Source: SYIM01 sp044359405
GTDB lineage: Bacteria; Pseudomonadota; Gammaproteobacteria; Burkholderiales; Burkholderiaceae_E
Direction of reading: 5' to 3'
Assembly: GCA_044359405.1 (NCBI GenBank)
Contig: JBIKMC010000061.1
Coordinates: forward strand, 1 to 14,184
Length of the DNA: 14,184 nucleotides
Shown here: positions 13,924 through 14,184 of the stretch, in pieces
Layout: every line of letters begins with the position of its first letter
How positions within the stretch are numbered: the stretch's first letter is position 1
The notes under the pieces: model-generated
What the model was told of the DNA's origin: nothing
What the model saw: only the letters and a program-made list of their open reading frames with translations
Databases searched by the model: none
Position numbers and translations under genes: made by a program

Positions 13924-14184
13924 TCAGCGCCTGACCCGATGTTGAATTCGTTCTTGCAGCACGCTCAGTGACTGCCAGCGACGGACGACGGCGGACACCA
14001 GTGCCTGCGAAGTCTGCGATGGAGCCTGTTGATGGCCCTCCTGATTCTCCTGAAGTTCGCCCAGCACAAAGCTCTGAAGAATACGGCGAGGTGCACCGAA
14101 CTGTTGATCAATGTGATGTCGGAGCCATCGAACAGGCCAAAGGCATAGCAGGGCCGCCAGCGCAGTCACCCCCGCCGCCGGCAA
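13924..14184 (-). CDS. Membrane protein C-terminal fragment, function unknown (start beyond window)
   Basis: The last 86 residues of a longer protein are visible. The frame is open to the right edge, and the TTG codon at the very edge is probably an internal Leu. A transmembrane helix (about residues 3-20, AAGVTALAALLCLWPVRW) is followed by a basic, then Gln-rich, 65-residue cytoplasmic tail (LGELQENQEG, SVLQERIQHRVRR). The stop is 2 bases before the start of the downstream sensor gene, so they are co-transcribed. The layout of a late helix followed by a short cytoplasmic tail echoes the next gene, suggesting a second sensor of the same kind. No domain can be named from this fragment. Confidence 0.6.
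   Translation of the reverse strand: MPAAGVTALAALLCLWPVRWLRHHIDQQFGAPRRILQSFVLGELQENQEGHQQAPSQTSQALVSAVVRRWQSLSVLQERIQHRVRR

Overview
The window is GC-rich with short or overlapping gene junctions. Its content is a branched-chain/aromatic-acid type ABC importer with a fused permease-ATPase subunit, a CoA-ligase/citryl-CoA-lyase pair, an intradiol dioxygenase, a c-type cytochrome and a SpoIIE-type phosphatase. Together these suggest a free-living aerobic betaproteobacterium, most likely Burkholderiales. That placement is inferred from gene content and codon use, not from a marker gene. No rRNA, tRNA, CRISPR array or transposase was found.

Layout from left to right. (1) 1-1927 (+): the C-terminal part of a large secreted Calx-beta/RTX protein that runs off the left edge. 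(2) 1928-2262: an intergenic stretch, followed by a small periplasmic monohaem cytochrome c (2263-2697, +). (3) 2694-7337 (-): an importer operon read right to left, made of a periplasmic binding protein, a LivH-type permease, a LivM-LivG fusion and LivF. A strong GC-rich hairpin lies between the binding-protein gene and the permease gene. (4) 7338-7638: a divergent control region. (5) 7639-11000 (+): a three-gene catabolic unit made of a citryl-CoA-lyase-like protein, an AMP-forming acyl-CoA ligase and a hydroxyquinol-type intradiol dioxygenase. (6) 11010-14184 (-): a signalling operon made of a partial membrane protein, a Cache-like membrane sensor and a membrane-anchored HAMP-PP2C (RsbU/SpoIIE) phosphatase, with only 2-nt gaps between genes.

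The importer and the catabolic unit diverge from one shared control region, so they probably form one uptake-and-degradation locus. A small organic acid, more likely aromatic or polycarboxylic than an amino acid, would be imported by the Liv-type transporter. It would then be processed by ring cleavage, CoA activation and retro-Claisen cleavage. No maleylacetate reductase, hydroxylase or transcriptional regulator is visible, so the pathway is incomplete here and its substrate is unknown. The lyase-like protein has Ser where citrate-synthase-fold enzymes normally carry the catalytic Asp.

The signalling operon consists of two or three membrane proteins with short cytoplasmic tails next to a phosphatase with its own sensor. 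This could be a multi-receptor input to a partner-switching pathway. No STAS-domain or anti-sigma partner lies in the window. The sensor gene contains an eight-G tract that could be a slippage site.
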